A DNA stretch of 5,934 nucleotides from positions 1 through 5,934 of the forward strand of contig DAHWFG010000582.1 of NCBI GenBank assembly GCA_027325115.1, given 5' to 3'. Source of the stretch: JAKBCQ01 sp021807585 (GTDB lineage: Bacteria; Planctomycetota; Planctomycetia; Isosphaerales; Isosphaeraceae). The notes under the pieces were generated by a model, which searched no databases, was not told where the DNA came from, and saw only the letters and a program-made list of their open reading frames with translations. A program made the position numbers and the translations under genes. Position 1 is the stretch's first letter, and every line of letters starts with the position of its first letter. This document shows, piece by piece, positions 5,808-5,934 of this stretch.

Positions 5808-5934
5808 GTGGCGAAAAAGTACGACGTCGTGATGAAAGAACTGGTCGAGCGCGATCCCGCGGCGTGGCTCGCGCTCTTGGGAGTCAATACCGACGGGTCG
5901 ATCGCGATCATCAACACCGATCTCTCGGCGTTCT
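5808..5934 (+). CDS. Rpn/PD-(D/E)XK nuclease-transposase-like protein (partial, N-terminus only)
   Basis: GTG at 5808-5810 opens 42 codons to the window edge. The start KKYDVVMKELVERDPAAWLA (3-22), then IAIINTDLSAF (32-42), resembles the N-termini of planctomycete and cyanobacterial proteins annotated as Rpn-family or transposase-like nucleases. These typically begin with a (F/Y)D.x.K.L.E.xP..WL pattern followed by an I(D/N).DLS strand. In that family this strand leads into a PD-(D/E)XK endonuclease core, which would be outside the window. Many such genes occur as scattered paralogues; E. coli Rpn proteins promote RecA-independent recombination. Here only the pre-catalytic segment is visible, so activity cannot be judged. 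A strong GGAGG site fixes the start. The gene stands alone after a 484-bp gap and is probably its own transcription unit. Confidence 0.6.
   Translation, partial: MAKKYDVVMKELVERDPAAWLALLGVNTDGSIAIINTDLSAF

Overview
The window looks like chromosomal DNA from a GC-rich bacterium. A planctomycete of the Isosphaera/Gemmata kind is my inference. It rests on the glycosyltransferase-like protein at the left edge, the nuclease/transposase-like protein starting at the right edge, long gene-free stretches (about 980 and 480 bp), weak ribosome-binding sites on some genes, and a very high density of the palindrome CGATCG. No rRNA, tRNA, CRISPR array or insertion sequence was recognised.

Layout: (1) 1-701, minus strand: 5' part of a GT2-like protein whose C-terminus lies outside the window. 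(2) 702-1676: no convincing gene. It holds a cluster of small inverted repeats (about 1284-1355) and a tract almost lacking G on the plus strand (1441-1620). (3) 1677-2714, minus strand: a CPBP (CAAX-type) intramembrane protease with an unusual acidic insert between its first two active-site motifs. A possible 52-codon ORF overlaps its start by ATGA. (4) 2715-2961: divergent control region. (5) 2971-4194, plus strand: tyrosyl-tRNA synthetase, complete. (6) 4253-5323, plus strand: Gfo/Idh/MocA-family NAD(P)-dependent oxidoreductase, complete, 58 bp after tyrS. (7) 5324-5807: no gene seen, with AT-rich patches and inverted repeats. (8) 5808-5934, plus strand: first 42 codons of a protein resembling planctomycete Rpn/transposase-like nucleases.

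How the genes fit together: tyrS and the oxidoreductase may be cotranscribed, but their functions are unrelated. The protease and tyrS diverge from a shared 247-bp region. I see no coherent multi-gene pathway and no convincing new defence or mobile system. The unusual signals are protein-level oddities (glycosyltransferase-like protein without DxD, protease with a large insert, variant KMSKS), a strand-composition domain that ignores gene direction, small hairpin clusters and the CGATCG enrichment.
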